Below, piece after piece: positions 22,085-34,880 of a stretch of 64,000 nucleotides of DNA. Below the pieces are notes generated by a model, which ran no database searches, had not been told where the DNA came from, and saw only the letters and a program-made list of their open reading frames with translations. Origin of the DNA: Escarpia spicata (taxonomy: Eukaryota > Annelida > Polychaeta > Sabellida > Siboglinidae); the NCBI GenBank assembly GCA_963995525.1, contig OZ023205.1, positions 58,730,000 to 58,793,999 of the forward strand, written 5' to 3'. Every line of letters starts with the position of its first letter. Position 1 is the first letter of the stretch. The translations under genes were made by a program, and so were the position numbers.

Positions 22085-22834
22085 GTAATCTTGAAAGTAC
22101 TACAAACTACTTAATTTGATTTTTCTTGCATGAACATGGCAGTAGGTTCTCTCTTTAGAAATTTCAGATAAACATTTTACTCAGTCCTATTGTTACGGTA
22201 GAAAACGTCAATTATATGACAGTTGTGCCTTTTTGCTATTGGCATGAACTTTGAACTGTACAGATGTAGTAGTTTTATTGACATTTGACATTGTTCCACA
22301 CTTCCAATCACCTTTATGAGCAACCATGCCTGCTGGTTTTCTCTTCAGTGTTATATAGTGCTGAAGAGAGGGGGGGGGGGTGAGAGAAAGGGAGGGAGGG
22401 AATAAGAGAGAGAGTGAGGGAAGGAGGTAGGGAGGGAGGGAGAGAGTGAGAGAAATAGAGAGAGAGGGGGAGAGAGAGGGAGAATGAGAGAGAAGGAGAA
22501 GGAGAGAAAGAGAGAGGGAGTGAGAGGCAGAAGGAGGAAGGGAGAGAGAGAGAGGGAGGGAGTATGACAGACAGGGAAGGAGAGAGGGATGGATGAAAAG
22601 AGAACGAGAGAGAGAGGGAGAGAGAGTGAGATGGGGGAGGAATAGTGAGAGGGAGGGAGGGAGGGAGGGAGAGAGAGAGGGATGGAAGGAGAACGAGAGA
22701 GAGGGAGGGAGAGTGAGTGGGTGGTAGGGAAAGAGGGATTGAGAAACACACAGAGAGAGAGAGAGGCAGGGAGGGAAGGAGGGAGGGAGGGAGGGAGGGA
22801 AGATATCACTATATTCATCTGTATTGCCTCCCAG

Positions 22835-22978
22835 CATGAAAAGAAGAGCAACAAGGGTCACGACCACCACTCCAAAGATGATAGTCCCAGTCTCATCGCG
22901 ACGGCCTATGGTACTGACCAGCCAATGACCCCTGATGATATGCCACTGACCTCTGACATCAATCACGTTGCCGAAAAG
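22835..22978 (+). CDS. HEKK exon-like segment, right copy 6 (type C)
   Basis: Intact, 48 codons, SPSLIATAYGTD variant, GTAATC donor. Confidence 0.5.
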
Positions 22979-23437
22979 GTAATCTTGAAAGTACTACAAA
23001 CTACTTCATTTGATTTTTCTTGCACAAACATGGCAGTAGGTTCTCTCTTTAGAAATTTAGGATCAACTTTTTACTCAATCCTATTGTTACGGTAGAAAAC
23101 ATCAATTATATGACAGTTGTGCCTTTTTGCTATTGGCATGAACTTTGAACTGTACTGATGTAGTAGTTTTACTGACATTTGACATTGTTCCAAACTTCCA
23201 AAATCCTTTATGAGCACCCATGCCTGCGGATTTTCTCTTCAGTGCTATATAGTGCTGAAGACAGAGGGGGGAGTGAGAGGGAGGGAGGGAGGGAATAAAG
23301 GAGGGAAGGAGGGTTGGAGGTAGAGGGAGGGAGAGAGACCGAGAGGGGGGAGGTAGGGAGGGAGGGAGGGAGAAAGAAATAGAGAGATCACTATATTCAT
23401 CTGTATTTGTTTCTCAGAAATAGCATGGTGAATTAGC

Positions 23438-24321
23438 AACACATAGAGGTGAGCCTGTAGCAACACTGCAGGTACATGACAGCCAACACATAGAGGTGAG
23501 CCTGTAGCATCACTGCCAGTACATGACAGCCAACACATAGAGGTGGGCCTGTAGCAACACTGCCAGTACACGACAGCCAACACATAGAGGTGAGCCTGTA
23601 GCAACACTGCAGGTACATGACAACCAACACAAAGTGATGAGCCTGTAGCAACACTGCCATGACAGCCAACACATAGAGGTGAGCCTGTAGCAACACTGCA
23701 GGTACATGACAGCCAACACAAAGTGATGAGCCTGTAGCAACACTGCCATGACAGCCAACACATAGAGGTGAGCCTGTACCAAAACTGCCAGTACACGACA
23801 GCCAACACATAGAGGTGAGCCTGTAGCAACACTGCCAGTACACGACAGCCAACACATAGAGGTGAGCCTGTAGCAACACTGCCAGTACACGACAGCCAAC
23901 ACATAGAGGTGAGCCTGTAGCAACACTGCAGGTACATGACAGCCAACACATAGAGGAGAGTCTGTAGCATCACTGCCAGTACATGACAGCCAACACATAG
24001 AGGTGAGCCTGTAGCAACACTGCAGGTACATGACAGCCAACACAAAGAGATGAGCCTGTAGCAACACTGCCATGACAGCCAACACATAGAGGTGAGCCTG
24101 TAGCAAAACTGCCAGTACACGACAGCCAACACATAGAGGTGAGCCTGTAGCAACACTGCCAGTACACGACAGCCAACACATAGAGGTGAGACTGTAGCAA
24201 CACTGCCAGTACACGACAGCCAACACATAGAGGTGAGCCTGTAGCAACACTGCCAGTTCCTGACAGCCAACACATAGAGGTGAGCCTGTAGCAACACTGC
24301 AGTACGTGACAGCCAACACAT
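23438..24321 (-). repeat. 47-bp minisatellite block R-c
   Basis: About 19 units with a distinct variant order, including an internally repeated group (23610-23760 resembles 24010-24080). Confidence 0.93.
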
Positions 24322-24555
24322 GTATATATATTCATTCTGGTGATGGTACAGTAGCTTGTATTGCAAGAGAGCTTCAAATATAATTCTTTTTAGAGTTTGT
24401 CCCAGTTATCCCGGTTTTTACAACTACTTGGCGTTTTTCCCAGTACGGGTATTACCGGTATTTACCGCCCGGTATTTACCAGGGTGGGAAAACGTGCCAA
24501 CCTTGATACATTTTCATACTGTAAACTTACAGGACCACTCTTAGAAGTTGGTGAG

Positions 24556-24789
24556 TTATCTATGTATTAACACGCTAACATTGGAGTCTTTTAAGTGTAT
24601 CTCCTTCGAGACATCAAGGTCTACTCGCATCTTGCTATGTTCATATGTTGGCTTGAATGGCTTGTTTAGACCATTGGCCTCTGATCCACCAACTAACGAT
24701 GCATTTGAGAAAATACAACGATAGGTTTCTTTAGAGTTATTTACTTTTATGTCTTTTATATGCATGACTTTCCGGATAGTCTTTTTCAT
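24556..24789 (-). CDS. 77-codon open frame, copy 5
   Basis: Uninterrupted; HLKDS instead of HLQDS near the end and SLVGGSEA. Function unknown. Confidence 0.3.
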   Translation of the reverse strand: MKKTIRKVMHIKDIKVNNSKETYRCIFSNASLVGGSEANGLNKPFKPTYEHSKMRVDLDVSKEIHLKDSNVSVLIHR

Positions 24790-25152
24790 TCAATTGAGTG
24801 GTGATTCACCAGATGACACCAATGTAAATTAGTGGTTTGTAGCTGCATCGGTGCGCGAGGGAGAGAGAGAGAGAGAGGGAGAATGAGAGAAAGAGAGAGG
24901 GAGTGAGAGAGAAGGAGGGAGGGACAGAGAGAGGGAGGGAGAGATGGATGGAAGGAGAACGAGAGAGAGAGAGAGAGAGAGAGAGAGGTAGGGAGAGTAA
25001 GAGGGGGGTAGGGAAAGAGGGATTGAGAGACAGAGAGAGAAAGGGAGGAATGGAAGGGGAGGGAGGGAGGGAGGGAGAGAGAGAGAGAGAGAGAGAGAGG
25101 GAGGAATGGAGGGAGGGAAGAGATAACTATATTCATCTGTACTGCCTCCCAG

Positions 25153-25299
25153 CATGAAAAGAAGAGCAACAAGGGTCATGACCACCACTCCAAAGATGAT
25201 AGTCCCAGTCTCCTCATCGCCACGGCCAATGGTACTGACCAGCCAATGACCCCTGATGATATGCCACTGACCTCTGACATCAATCACGTTGCCGAAAAG
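25153..25299 (+). CDS. HEKK exon-like segment, right copy 7 (type A)
   Basis: Intact, 49 codons, with the GTAATCATG donor variant seen at 11417. Confidence 0.5.
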
Positions 25300-25775
25300 G
25301 TAATCATGAAAGTACTACAAACTACTTCATTTTATTTTTCTTGCACAAACATGGCAGTAGGTTCTCTCTTTAGAAATTTAGGATCAACTTTTTACTCAGT
25401 CCTATTGTTACGGTAGAAAACTTCAGTTATATGACAGTTGTGCCTTTTTGCTATTGGCATGAACTTTGAACTGTACTGATGTAGTAGTTTTACTGACATT
25501 TGACATTGTTCCAAACTTCGAAAATCCTTTATGAGCACCCATGCCTGCGGATTTTCTCTTCAGTGCTAAATAGTGCTGAAGAGAGAGGGGGGAGTGAGAG
25601 GGAGCGAGGGAGGGAGGGAGTGAATAAAGGAGGGAGGGAGGGAGGGGTGGAGGTAGAGGGTTGGAGAGAGACCGAGAGGGGGGAGGGAGGGAGGGAGGGA
25701 CGATGGGAGGGAGGGAGAACGAGAGAGAGAGAAAGAAATAGAGAGATCACTATATTCATCTGTATTGCCTCCCAG

Positions 25776-25922
25776 CATGAAAAGAAGAGCAAGAAGGGTC
25801 ACCACCACCACTCCAAAGATGACAGTCCTAGTCTCCTCATCGCCAAGGCCAATGGTACTGACCAGCCAATAACCCCTGATCATATGCCAGTGACCTCTGA
25901 CATGAATCATGTTGCCGAAAAG
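25776..25922 (+). CDS. HEKK exon-like segment, right copy 8 (type B)
   Basis: Intact, 49 codons; replacements ATANG to AKANG, QPMTPDD to QPITPDH. Confidence 0.5.
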
Positions 25923-26674
25923 GTAATCTTGAAAGTACTACAAACTACTTAATTTGATTTTTCTTGCATGAACATGGCAGTAGGTTCTCTCTTTAGAAAT
26001 TTCAGATAACATTTTTACTCAGTCCTATTGTTACGGTAGAAAACGTCAATTATATGACAGTTGTGCCTTTTTGCTATTGGCATGAACTTTGAACTGTACA
26101 GATGTAGTAGTTTGATTGACATTTGACATTGTTCCAAACTTCCAATCACCTTTATGAGCAACCATGCCTGCTGGTTTTCTCTTCAGTGTTATATAGTGCT
26201 GAAGAGAGGGGGGGGGGGGGGGTGAGAGAAAGGGAGGGAGGGAATAAGGGAGAGAGTGAGGGAAGGAGGTAGGGAGGGAGGGAGAGAGTGAGAGAAATAG
26301 AGAGAGAGAGAGAGGGAGATGAGAGAAAGAGAGAGTGGGGAGAGAGAGGGAGAAGGAGAGAAAGAGAGAAGGAGTGAGAGACAGAAGGAGGGAGGGGGAG
26401 AGAGAGAGGGAGGGAGTAAGACAGACAGGGAAGGAGAGAGGGATGGATGGAAAGAGAACGAGAGAGAGAGGGAGGGAGAGTGAGATGGGGGAGGAATAGA
26501 GAGAGGGAGGGAGGGATGGAGAGATGGATGGAAGGAAAACGAGAGAGAGGGAGGGAGAGTGAGTGGGGGGTAGAGAAAGAGGGATTGAGAGACACACACA
26601 GAGAGAGAGGGAGGGAGGGAAGGAGCGAGGGAGGGAGGGAAGAGATCACTATATTCATCTGTATTGCCTCCCAG

Positions 26675-26821
26675 CATGAAAAGAAGAGCAACAAGGGTCA
26701 CGACCACCACTCCAAAGATGACAGTCCCAGTCTCCTCATCGCCACGGCCAATGATACTGACCAGCCAATGACCCCTGATGATATGCCAGTGACCTCTGAC
26801 ATGAATCATGTTGCCGAAAAG
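26675..26821 (+). CDS. HEKK exon-like segment, right copy 9 (type C')
   Basis: Intact, 49 codons; hybrid with a type A start (KSNKGHDHH) and a type B end (DMPVTSDMNHVAEK), plus ANDTD. Confidence 0.5.
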
Positions 26822-27322
26822 GTAATCTTGAAAGTACTACAAACTACTTAATTTGATTTTTCTTGCATGAACATGGCAGTAGGTTCTCTCTTTAGAAATT
26901 TCAGATAAACTTTTTACTGAGTCCTATTGTTACGGTAGAAAACGTCAATTATATGACAGTTGTGCCTTTTTGCTATTGGCATGAACTTTGAACTGTACTG
27001 ATGTAGTAGTTTTACTGACATTTGACATTGTTCCAAACTTCCAAAATCCTTTATGAGCACCCATGCCTGCTGATTTTCTCTTCAGTGCTATATAGTGCTG
27101 AAGAGACAGGGGGAGTGAGAGAGAGGGAGGGAGGGATGGAGGGAATAAGGGAGGGAGGGAGGGAGGGAGGGAGGGAGGGAGGGAGGGAGGGTTGGAGGTA
27201 GAGGGAGGGAGAGAGACCGAGAAGGGGGAGGGAGGGAGGGAGGAAGGGAGATAGGGAGAACGAGAGAGAGAGATCACTATATTCATCTGTATTTGTTTCT
27301 CAGAAATAGCATGGTGAATTAG

Positions 27323-28295
27323 CAAAACATAGAGGTGAGCCTGTAGCAACACTGCTAGTACATGACAGCCAACACATAGAGGTGAGCCTGTAGCAACACT
27401 GCAGGTACATGACAGCCAACACATAGAGGTGAGCCTGTAGCATCACTGCCAGTACATGACAGCCAACACATAGAGGTGAGCCTGTAGCAACACTGCCAGT
27501 ACACAACAGCCAACACATAGAGGTGAGCCTGTAGCAACACTGCCAGTACACGACAGCCAACACATAGAGGTGAGCCTGTAGCAACACTGCCAGTAAACGA
27601 CAGCCAACACAGAGGTGAGCCTGTAGCAACACTGCAGGTACATGACAGCGAACACATAGAGGTGAGCCTGTAGCAACACTGCAGGTACATGACAGCCAAC
27701 ACAAAGAGATGAGCCTGTAGCAACACTGCCATGACAGCCAACACATAGAGGTGAGCCTGTAGCAAAACTGCCAGTACACGACAGCCAACACATAGAGGTG
27801 AGCCTGTAGCAAAACTGCCAGTACATGACAGCCAACACATAGAGGTGAGCCTGTAGCAACACCGCAGGTACATGACAGCCAACACATAGAGGTTAGCCTG
27901 TAGCATCACTTCCAGTACTTGACAGCCAACACATAGAGGTGAGCCTGTAGCAACACTGCCAGTACATGACAGCCAACACATAGAGGTGAGCCTGTAGCAA
28001 CACTGCAGGTACATGACAGCCAACACAAAGAGATCAGCCTGTAGCAACACTGTCATGACAGCCAACACAGAGAGGTGAGCCTGTAACAAAACTGCCAGTA
28101 CACGACAGCCAACACATAGAGGTGAGCCTGTAGCAACACTGCCAGTACACGACAGCCAACACATAGAGGTGAGCCTGTAGCAAGTACACGACAGCCAACA
28201 CATAGAGGTTAGCCTGTAGCAACACTGCCAGTACATGACAGCCAACACATAGAGGTGAGCCTGTAGCAACACTGCAGTACGTGACAGCCAACACA
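27323..28295 (-). repeat. 47-bp minisatellite block R-d (mosaic)
   Basis: About 21 units. The part near 27323-27840 follows the R-a/R-f order and the part near 27860-28290 follows the R-b/L-c order, so this block is a recombinant of two block types. Confidence 0.9.
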
Positions 28296-28528
28296 TATAT
28301 ATATTCATTCTGGTGATGGTACAGTAGCTTGTATTGCAAGAGAGCTTCAAATATAATCCTTTAAAGAGTTTTTCCCAGTTATCCCGGTTTTTACCACTAC
28401 TTGGCATTTTTCCCAGGATGGGTTTTACCGGTATTTACCGCCCGGTATTTACCAGGGTGGTAAAACGTGGCAACCTTGATTCATTTTCATACTGTAAACT
28501 TACAGGACCACTCTTAGAAGTTGGTGAG

Positions 28529-28762
28529 TTATCTATGTATTAACACGCTAACATTGGAGTCTTGTAAGTGTATCTCCTTCGAGACATCAAGGTCTACTCG
28601 CATCTTGCTATGTTCATATGTTGGCTTGAATGGCTTGTTTAGACCATTGGCCTCTGATCCACCAATTGACGATGCATTTGAGAAAATACAACGATAGGTT
28701 TCTTTAGAGTTATTTACTTTTATGTCTTTTATATGCATGACTTTCCGGATAGTCTGTTTCAT
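28529..28762 (-). CDS. 77-codon open frame, copy 6
   Basis: Uninterrupted; starts MKQTIRK. Same as copy 7, 4,028 bp away. Confidence 0.3.
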   Translation of the reverse strand: MKQTIRKVMHIKDIKVNNSKETYRCIFSNASSIGGSEANGLNKPFKPTYEHSKMRVDLDVSKEIHLQDSNVSVLIHR

Positions 28763-29211
28763 TCAATTGAGTGGTGATTCACCAGATGACACCAATGTAA
28801 ATTAGTGTTTTGTAGCTGCATCGGTGCGAGAGGGAGAGAGAGAGAGAGAGGGAGAATGAGAGAAAGAGAGAGGGAGTGAGAGAGGGACAGAGAGATGGAT
28901 GGAAGGAGAACGAGAGAGAGAGAGAGGTAGGGAAAGTAAGAGGGGGGTAGGGAAAGAGGGATTGAGTGACACAGAGAGAGAGAGAGGGAGGGATGGAAGG
29001 GGAGGGAGGGAGGGAGGGAGGGAGGGAGGGAGGGAGCGATGGAGGGAGGGAGGGAGAGAATAAAGGAGGGAGGGAGGGAGGGAGGGGTGGAGGTCGAGGG
29101 AGGGATAGAGACCGAGAGGGGGGAGGGAGGGAGGGAGGAAGGGAGGGAGGGAGAACGAGAGAGAGAGAAAGAAATAGAGAGATCACTATATTCATCTGTA
29201 TTGCCTCCCAG

Positions 29212-29358
29212 CATGAAAAGAAGAGCAACAAGGGTCATGACCACCACTCCAAAGATGATAGTCCCAGTCTCCTCATCGCCACGGCCAATGGTACTGACCA
29301 GCCAATGACCCCTGATGATATGCCACTGACCTCTGACATCAATCACGTTGCCGAAAAG
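29212..29358 (+). CDS. HEKK exon-like segment, right copy 10 (type A)
   Basis: Intact, 49 codons; GTAATCATG donor variant. Duplicated at 33240. Confidence 0.5.
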
Positions 29359-29814
29359 GTAATCATGAAAGTACTACAAACTACTTCATTTTATTTTTCT
29401 TGCACAAACATGGCAGTAGGTTCTCTCTTTAGAAATTTATAATCAACTTTTTACTCAGTCCTATTGTTACGGTAGAAAACTTCAGTTATATGACAGTTGT
29501 GCCTTTTTGCTATTGGCATGAACTTTGAACTGTACTGATGTAGTAGTTTTACTGACATTTGACATTGTTCCAAACTTCGAAAATCCTTTATGAGCACCCA
29601 TGCCTGCGGATTTTCTCTTCAGTGCTAAATAGTGCTGAAGAGAGAGGGGGGAGTGAGAGGGAGCGAGGGAGGGAGGGAGTGAATAAAGGAGGGAGGGAGG
29701 GAGGGAGGGGTGGAGGTAGAGGGTTGGAGAGAGACCGAGAGGGGGGAGGGAGGGAGAACGAGAGAGAGAGAAAGAAATAGAGAGATCACTATATTCATCT
29801 GTATTGCCTCCCAG

Positions 29815-29961
29815 CATGAAAAGAAGAGCAAGAAGGGTCACCACCACCACTCCAAAGATGACAGTCCTAGTCTCCTCATCGCCAAGGCCAATGGTACTGA
29901 CCAGCCAATGACCCCTGATCAAATGCCAGTGACCTCTGACATGAATCATGTTGCCGAAAAG
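29815..29961 (+). CDS. HEKK exon-like segment, right copy 11 (type B)
   Basis: Intact, 49 codons; AKANG and DQMPV replacements. Duplicated at 33843. Confidence 0.5.
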
Positions 29962-30706
29962 GTAATCTTGAAAGTACTACAAACTACTTAATTTGATTTT
30001 TCTTGCATGAACATGGCAGTAGGTTCTCTCTTTAGAAATTTCAGATAACATTTTTACTCAGTCCTATTGTTACGGTAGAAAACGTCAATTATATGACAGT
30101 TGTGCCTTTTTGCTATTGGCATGAACTTTGAACTGTACAGATGTAGTAGTTTGATTGACATTTGACATTGTTCCACACTTCCAATCACCTTTATGAGCAA
30201 CCATGCCTGCTGGTTTTCTCTTCAGTGTTATATAGTGCTGAAGAGAGGGGGGGGGGGGTGAGAGAAAGGGAGGGAGGGAATAAGGGAGAGAGTGAGGGAA
30301 GGAGGTAGGGAGGGAGGGAGAGAGTGAGAGAAATAGAGAGAGAGAGGGACATGAGAGAAAGAGAGAGTGGGGAGAGAGAGGGAGAATGAGAGAGAAGGAG
30401 AAGGAGTGAGAGACAGAAGGAGGGAGGGGGAGAGAGAGAGGGAGGGAGTAAGACAGACAGGGAAGGAGAGAGGGATGGATGGAAAGAGAACGAGAGAGAG
30501 AGGGAGGGAGAGTGAGATGGGGGAGGAATAGAGAGAGGGAGGGAGGGATGGAGAGATGGATGGAAGGAAAACGAGAGAGAGGGAGGGAGAGTGAGTGGGG
30601 GGTAGGGAAAGAGGGATTGAGAGACACACACAGAGAGAGAGGGAGGGAGGGAAGGAGCGAGGGAGGGAGGGAAGAGATCACTATATTCATCTGTATTGCC
30701 TCCCAG

Positions 30707-30853
30707 CATGAAAAGAAGAGCAACAAGGGTCACGACCACTACTCCAAAGATGACAGTCCCAGTCTCCTCATCGCCACGGCCAATGATACTGACCAGCCAA
30801 TGACCCCTGATGATATGCCAGTGACCTCTGACATGAATCATATTGCCGAAAAG
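30707..30853 (+). CDS. HEKK exon-like segment, right copy 12 (type C')
   Basis: Intact, 49 codons; GHDHYSKDD and NHIAEK replacements. Duplicated at 34734. Confidence 0.5.
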
Positions 30854-31350
30854 GTAATCTTGAAAGTACTACAAACTACTTAATTTGATTTTTCTTGCAT
30901 GAACATGGCAGTAGGTTCTCTCTTTAGAAATTTCAGATAAACTTTTTACTGAGTCCTATTGTTACGGTAGAAAACGTCAATTATATGACAGTTGTGCCTT
31001 TTTGCTATTGGCATGAACTTTGAACTGTACTGATGTAGTAGTTTTACTGACATTTGACATTGTTCCAAACTTCCAAAATCCTTTATGAGCACCCATGCCT
31101 GCTGATTTTCTCTTCAGTGCTATATAGTGCTGAAGAGACAGGGGGAGTGAGAGAGAGGGAGGGAGGGATGGAGGGAATAAGGGAGGGAGGGAGGGAGGGA
31201 GGGAGGGAGGGAGGGAGGGTTGGAGGTAGAGGGAGGGAGAGAGACCGAGAAGGGGGAGGGAGGGAGGGAGGAAGGGAGATAGGGAGAACGAGAGAGAGAG
31301 ATCACTATATTCATCTGTATTTGTTTCTCAGAAATAGCATGGTGAATTAG

Positions 31351-32323
31351 CAAAACATAGAGGTGAGCCTGTAGCAACACTGCTAGTACATGACAGCCAA
31401 CACATAGAGGTGAGCCTGTAGCAACACTGCAGGTACATGACAGCCAACACATAGAGGTGAGCCTGTAGCATCACTGCCAGTACATGACAGCCAACACATA
31501 GAGGTGAGCCTGTAGCAACACTGCCAGTACACAACAGCCAACACATAGAGGTGAGCCTGTAGCAACACTGCCAGTACACGACAGCCAACACATAGAGGTG
31601 AGCCTGTAGCAACACTGCCAGTAAACGACAGCCAACACAGAGGTGAGCCTGTAGCAACACTGCAGGTACATGACAGCGAACACATAGAGGTGAGCCTGTA
31701 GCAACACTGCAGGTACATGACAGCCAACACAAAGAGATGAGCCTGTAGCAACACTGCCATGACAGCCAACACATAGAGGTGAGCCTGTAGCAAAACTGCC
31801 AGTACACGACAGCCAACACATAGAGGTGAGCCTGTAGCAAAACTGCCAGTACATGACAGCCAACACATAGAGGTGAGCCTGTAGCAACACCGCAGGTACA
31901 TGACAGCCAACACATAGAGGTTAGCCTGTAGCATCACTTCCAGTACTTGACAGCCAACACATAGAGGTGAGCCTGTAGCAACACTGCCAGTACATGACAG
32001 CCAACACATAGAGGTGAGCCTGTAGCAACACTGCAGGTACATGACAGCCAACACAAAGAGATCAGCCTGTAGCAACACTGTCATGACAGCCAACACAGAG
32101 AGGTGAGCCTGTAACAAAACTGCCAGTACACGACAGCCAACACATAGAGGTGAGCCTGTAGCAACACTGCCAGTACACGACAGCCAACACATAGAGGTGA
32201 GCCTGTAGCAAGTACACGACAGCCAACACATAGAGGTTAGCCTGTAGCAACACTGCCAGTACATGACAGCCAACACATAGAGGTGAGCCTGTAGCAACAC
32301 TGCAGTACGTGACAGCCAACACA
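31351..32323 (-). repeat. 47-bp minisatellite block R-e (mosaic)
   Basis: Same as R-d at an offset of 4,028 bp, with no differences seen by eye. Confidence 0.92.
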
Positions 32324-32556
32324 TATATATATTCATTCTGGTGATGGTACAGTAGCTTGTATTGCAAGAGAGCTTCAAATATAATCCTTTAAAGAGTTTT
32401 TCCCAGTTATCCCGGTTTTTACCACTACTTGGCATTTTTCCCAGGATGGGTTTTACCGGTATTTACCGCCCGGTATTTACCAGGGTGGTAAAACGTGGCA
32501 ACCTTGATTCATTTTCATACTGTAAACTTACAGGACCACTCTTAGAAGTTGGTGAG

Positions 32557-32790
32557 TTATCTATGTATTAACACGCTAACATTGGAGTCTTGTAAGTGTA
32601 TCTCCTTCGAGACATCAAGGTCTACTCGCATCTTGCTATGTTCATATGTTGGCTTGAATGGCTTGTTTAGACCATTGGCCTCTGATCCACCAATTGACGA
32701 TGCATTTGAGAAAATACAACGATAGGTTTCTTTAGAGTTATTTACTTTTATGTCTTTTATATGCATGACTTTCCGGATAGTCTGTTTCAT
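32557..32790 (-). CDS. 77-codon open frame, copy 7
   Basis: Same as copy 6 (28529-28762). Function unknown. Confidence 0.3.
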   Translation of the reverse strand: MKQTIRKVMHIKDIKVNNSKETYRCIFSNASSIGGSEANGLNKPFKPTYEHSKMRVDLDVSKEIHLQDSNVSVLIHR

Positions 32791-33239
32791 TCAATTGAGT
32801 GGTGATTCACCAGATGACACCAATGTAAATTAGTGTTTTGTAGCTGCATCGGTGCGAGAGGGAGAGAGAGAGAGAGAGGGAGAATGAGAGAAAGAGAGAG
32901 GGAGTGAGAGAGGGACAGAGAGATGGATGGAAGGAGAACGAGAGAGAGAGAGAGGTAGGGAAAGTAAGAGGGGGGTAGGGAAAGAGGGATTGAGTGACAC
33001 AGAGAGAGAGAGAGGGAGGGATGGAAGGGGAGGGAGGGAGGGAGGGAGGGAGGGAGGGAGGGAGCGATGGAGGGAGGGAGGGAGAGAATAAAGGAGGGAG
33101 GGAGGGAGGGAGGGGTGGAGGTCGAGGGAGGGATAGAGACCGAGAGGGGGGAGGGAGGGAGGGAGGAAGGGAGGGAGGGAGAACGAGAGAGAGAGAAAGA
33201 AATAGAGAGATCACTATATTCATCTGTATTGCCTCCCAG

Positions 33240-33386
33240 CATGAAAAGAAGAGCAACAAGGGTCATGACCACCACTCCAAAGATGATAGTCCCAGTCTCC
33301 TCATCGCCACGGCCAATGGTACTGACCAGCCAATGACCCCTGATGATATGCCACTGACCTCTGACATCAATCACGTTGCCGAAAAG
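33240..33386 (+). CDS. HEKK exon-like segment, right copy 13 (type A)
   Basis: Duplicate of 29212-29358. Confidence 0.5.
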
Positions 33387-33842
33387 GTAATCATGAAAGT
33401 ACTACAAACTACTTCATTTTATTTTTCTTGCACAAACATGGCAGTAGGTTCTCTCTTTAGAAATTTATAATCAACTTTTTACTCAGTCCTATTGTTACGG
33501 TAGAAAACTTCAGTTATATGACAGTTGTGCCTTTTTGCTATTGGCATGAACTTTGAACTGTACTGATGTAGTAGTTTTACTGACATTTGACATTGTTCCA
33601 AACTTCGAAAATCCTTTATGAGCACCCATGCCTGCGGATTTTCTCTTCAGTGCTAAATAGTGCTGAAGAGAGAGGGGGGAGTGAGAGGGAGCGAGGGAGG
33701 GAGGGAGTGAATAAAGGAGGGAGGGAGGGAGGGAGGGGTGGAGGTAGAGGGTTGGAGAGAGACCGAGAGGGGGGAGGGAGGGAGAACGAGAGAGAGAGAA
33801 AGAAATAGAGAGATCACTATATTCATCTGTATTGCCTCCCAG

Positions 33843-33989
33843 CATGAAAAGAAGAGCAAGAAGGGTCACCACCACCACTCCAAAGATGACAGTCCTAGTC
33901 TCCTCATCGCCAAGGCCAATGGTACTGACCAGCCAATGACCCCTGATCAAATGCCAGTGACCTCTGACATGAATCATGTTGCCGAAAAG
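33843..33989 (+). CDS. HEKK exon-like segment, right copy 14 (type B)
   Basis: Duplicate of 29815-29961. Confidence 0.5.
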
Positions 33990-34733
33990 GTAATCTTGAA
34001 AGTACTACAAACTACTTAATTTGATTTTTCTTGCATGAACATGGCAGTAGGTTCTCTCTTTAGAAATTTCAGATAACATTTTTACTCAGTCCTATTGTTA
34101 CGGTAGAAAACGTCAATTATATGACAGTTGTGCCTTTTTGCTATTGGCATGAACTTTGAACTGTACAGATGTAGTAGTTTGATTGACATTTGACATTGTT
34201 CCACACTTCCAATCACCTTTATGAGCAACCATGCCTGCTGGTTTTCTCTTCAGTGTTATATAGTGCTGAAGAGAGGGGGGGGGGGTGAGAGAAAGGGAGG
34301 GAGGGAATAAGGGAGAGAGTGAGGGAAGGAGGTAGGGAGGGAGGGAGAGAGTGAGAGAAATAGAGAGAGAGAGGGACATGAGAGAAAGAGAGAGTGGGGA
34401 GAGAGAGGGAGAATGAGAGAGAAGGAGAAGGAGTGAGAGACAGAAGGAGGGAGGGGGAGAGAGAGAGGGAGGGAGTAAGACAGACAGGGAAGGAGAGAGG
34501 GATGGATGGAAAGAGAACGAGAGAGAGAGGGAGGGAGAGTGAGATGGGGGAGGAATAGAGAGAGGGAGGGAGGGATGGAGAGATGGATGGAAGGAAAACG
34601 AGAGAGAGGGAGGGAGAGTGAGTGGGGGGTAGGGAAAGAGGGATTGAGAGACACACACAGAGAGAGAGGGAGGGAGGGAAGGAGCGAGGGAGGGAGGGAA
34701 GAGATCACTATATTCATCTGTATTGCCTCCCAG

Positions 34734-34880
34734 CATGAAAAGAAGAGCAACAAGGGTCACGACCACTACTCCAAAGATGACAGTCCCAGTCTCCTCATCG
34801 CCACGGCCAATGATACTGACCAGCCAATGACCCCTGATGATATGCCAGTGACCTCTGACATGAATCATATTGCCGAAAAG
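34734..34880 (+). CDS. HEKK exon-like segment, right copy 15 (type C')
   Basis: Duplicate of 30707-30853 (offset 4,027, one G lost in a poly-G run). This is the last HEKK segment before the NOX exon at 37821. Confidence 0.5.
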
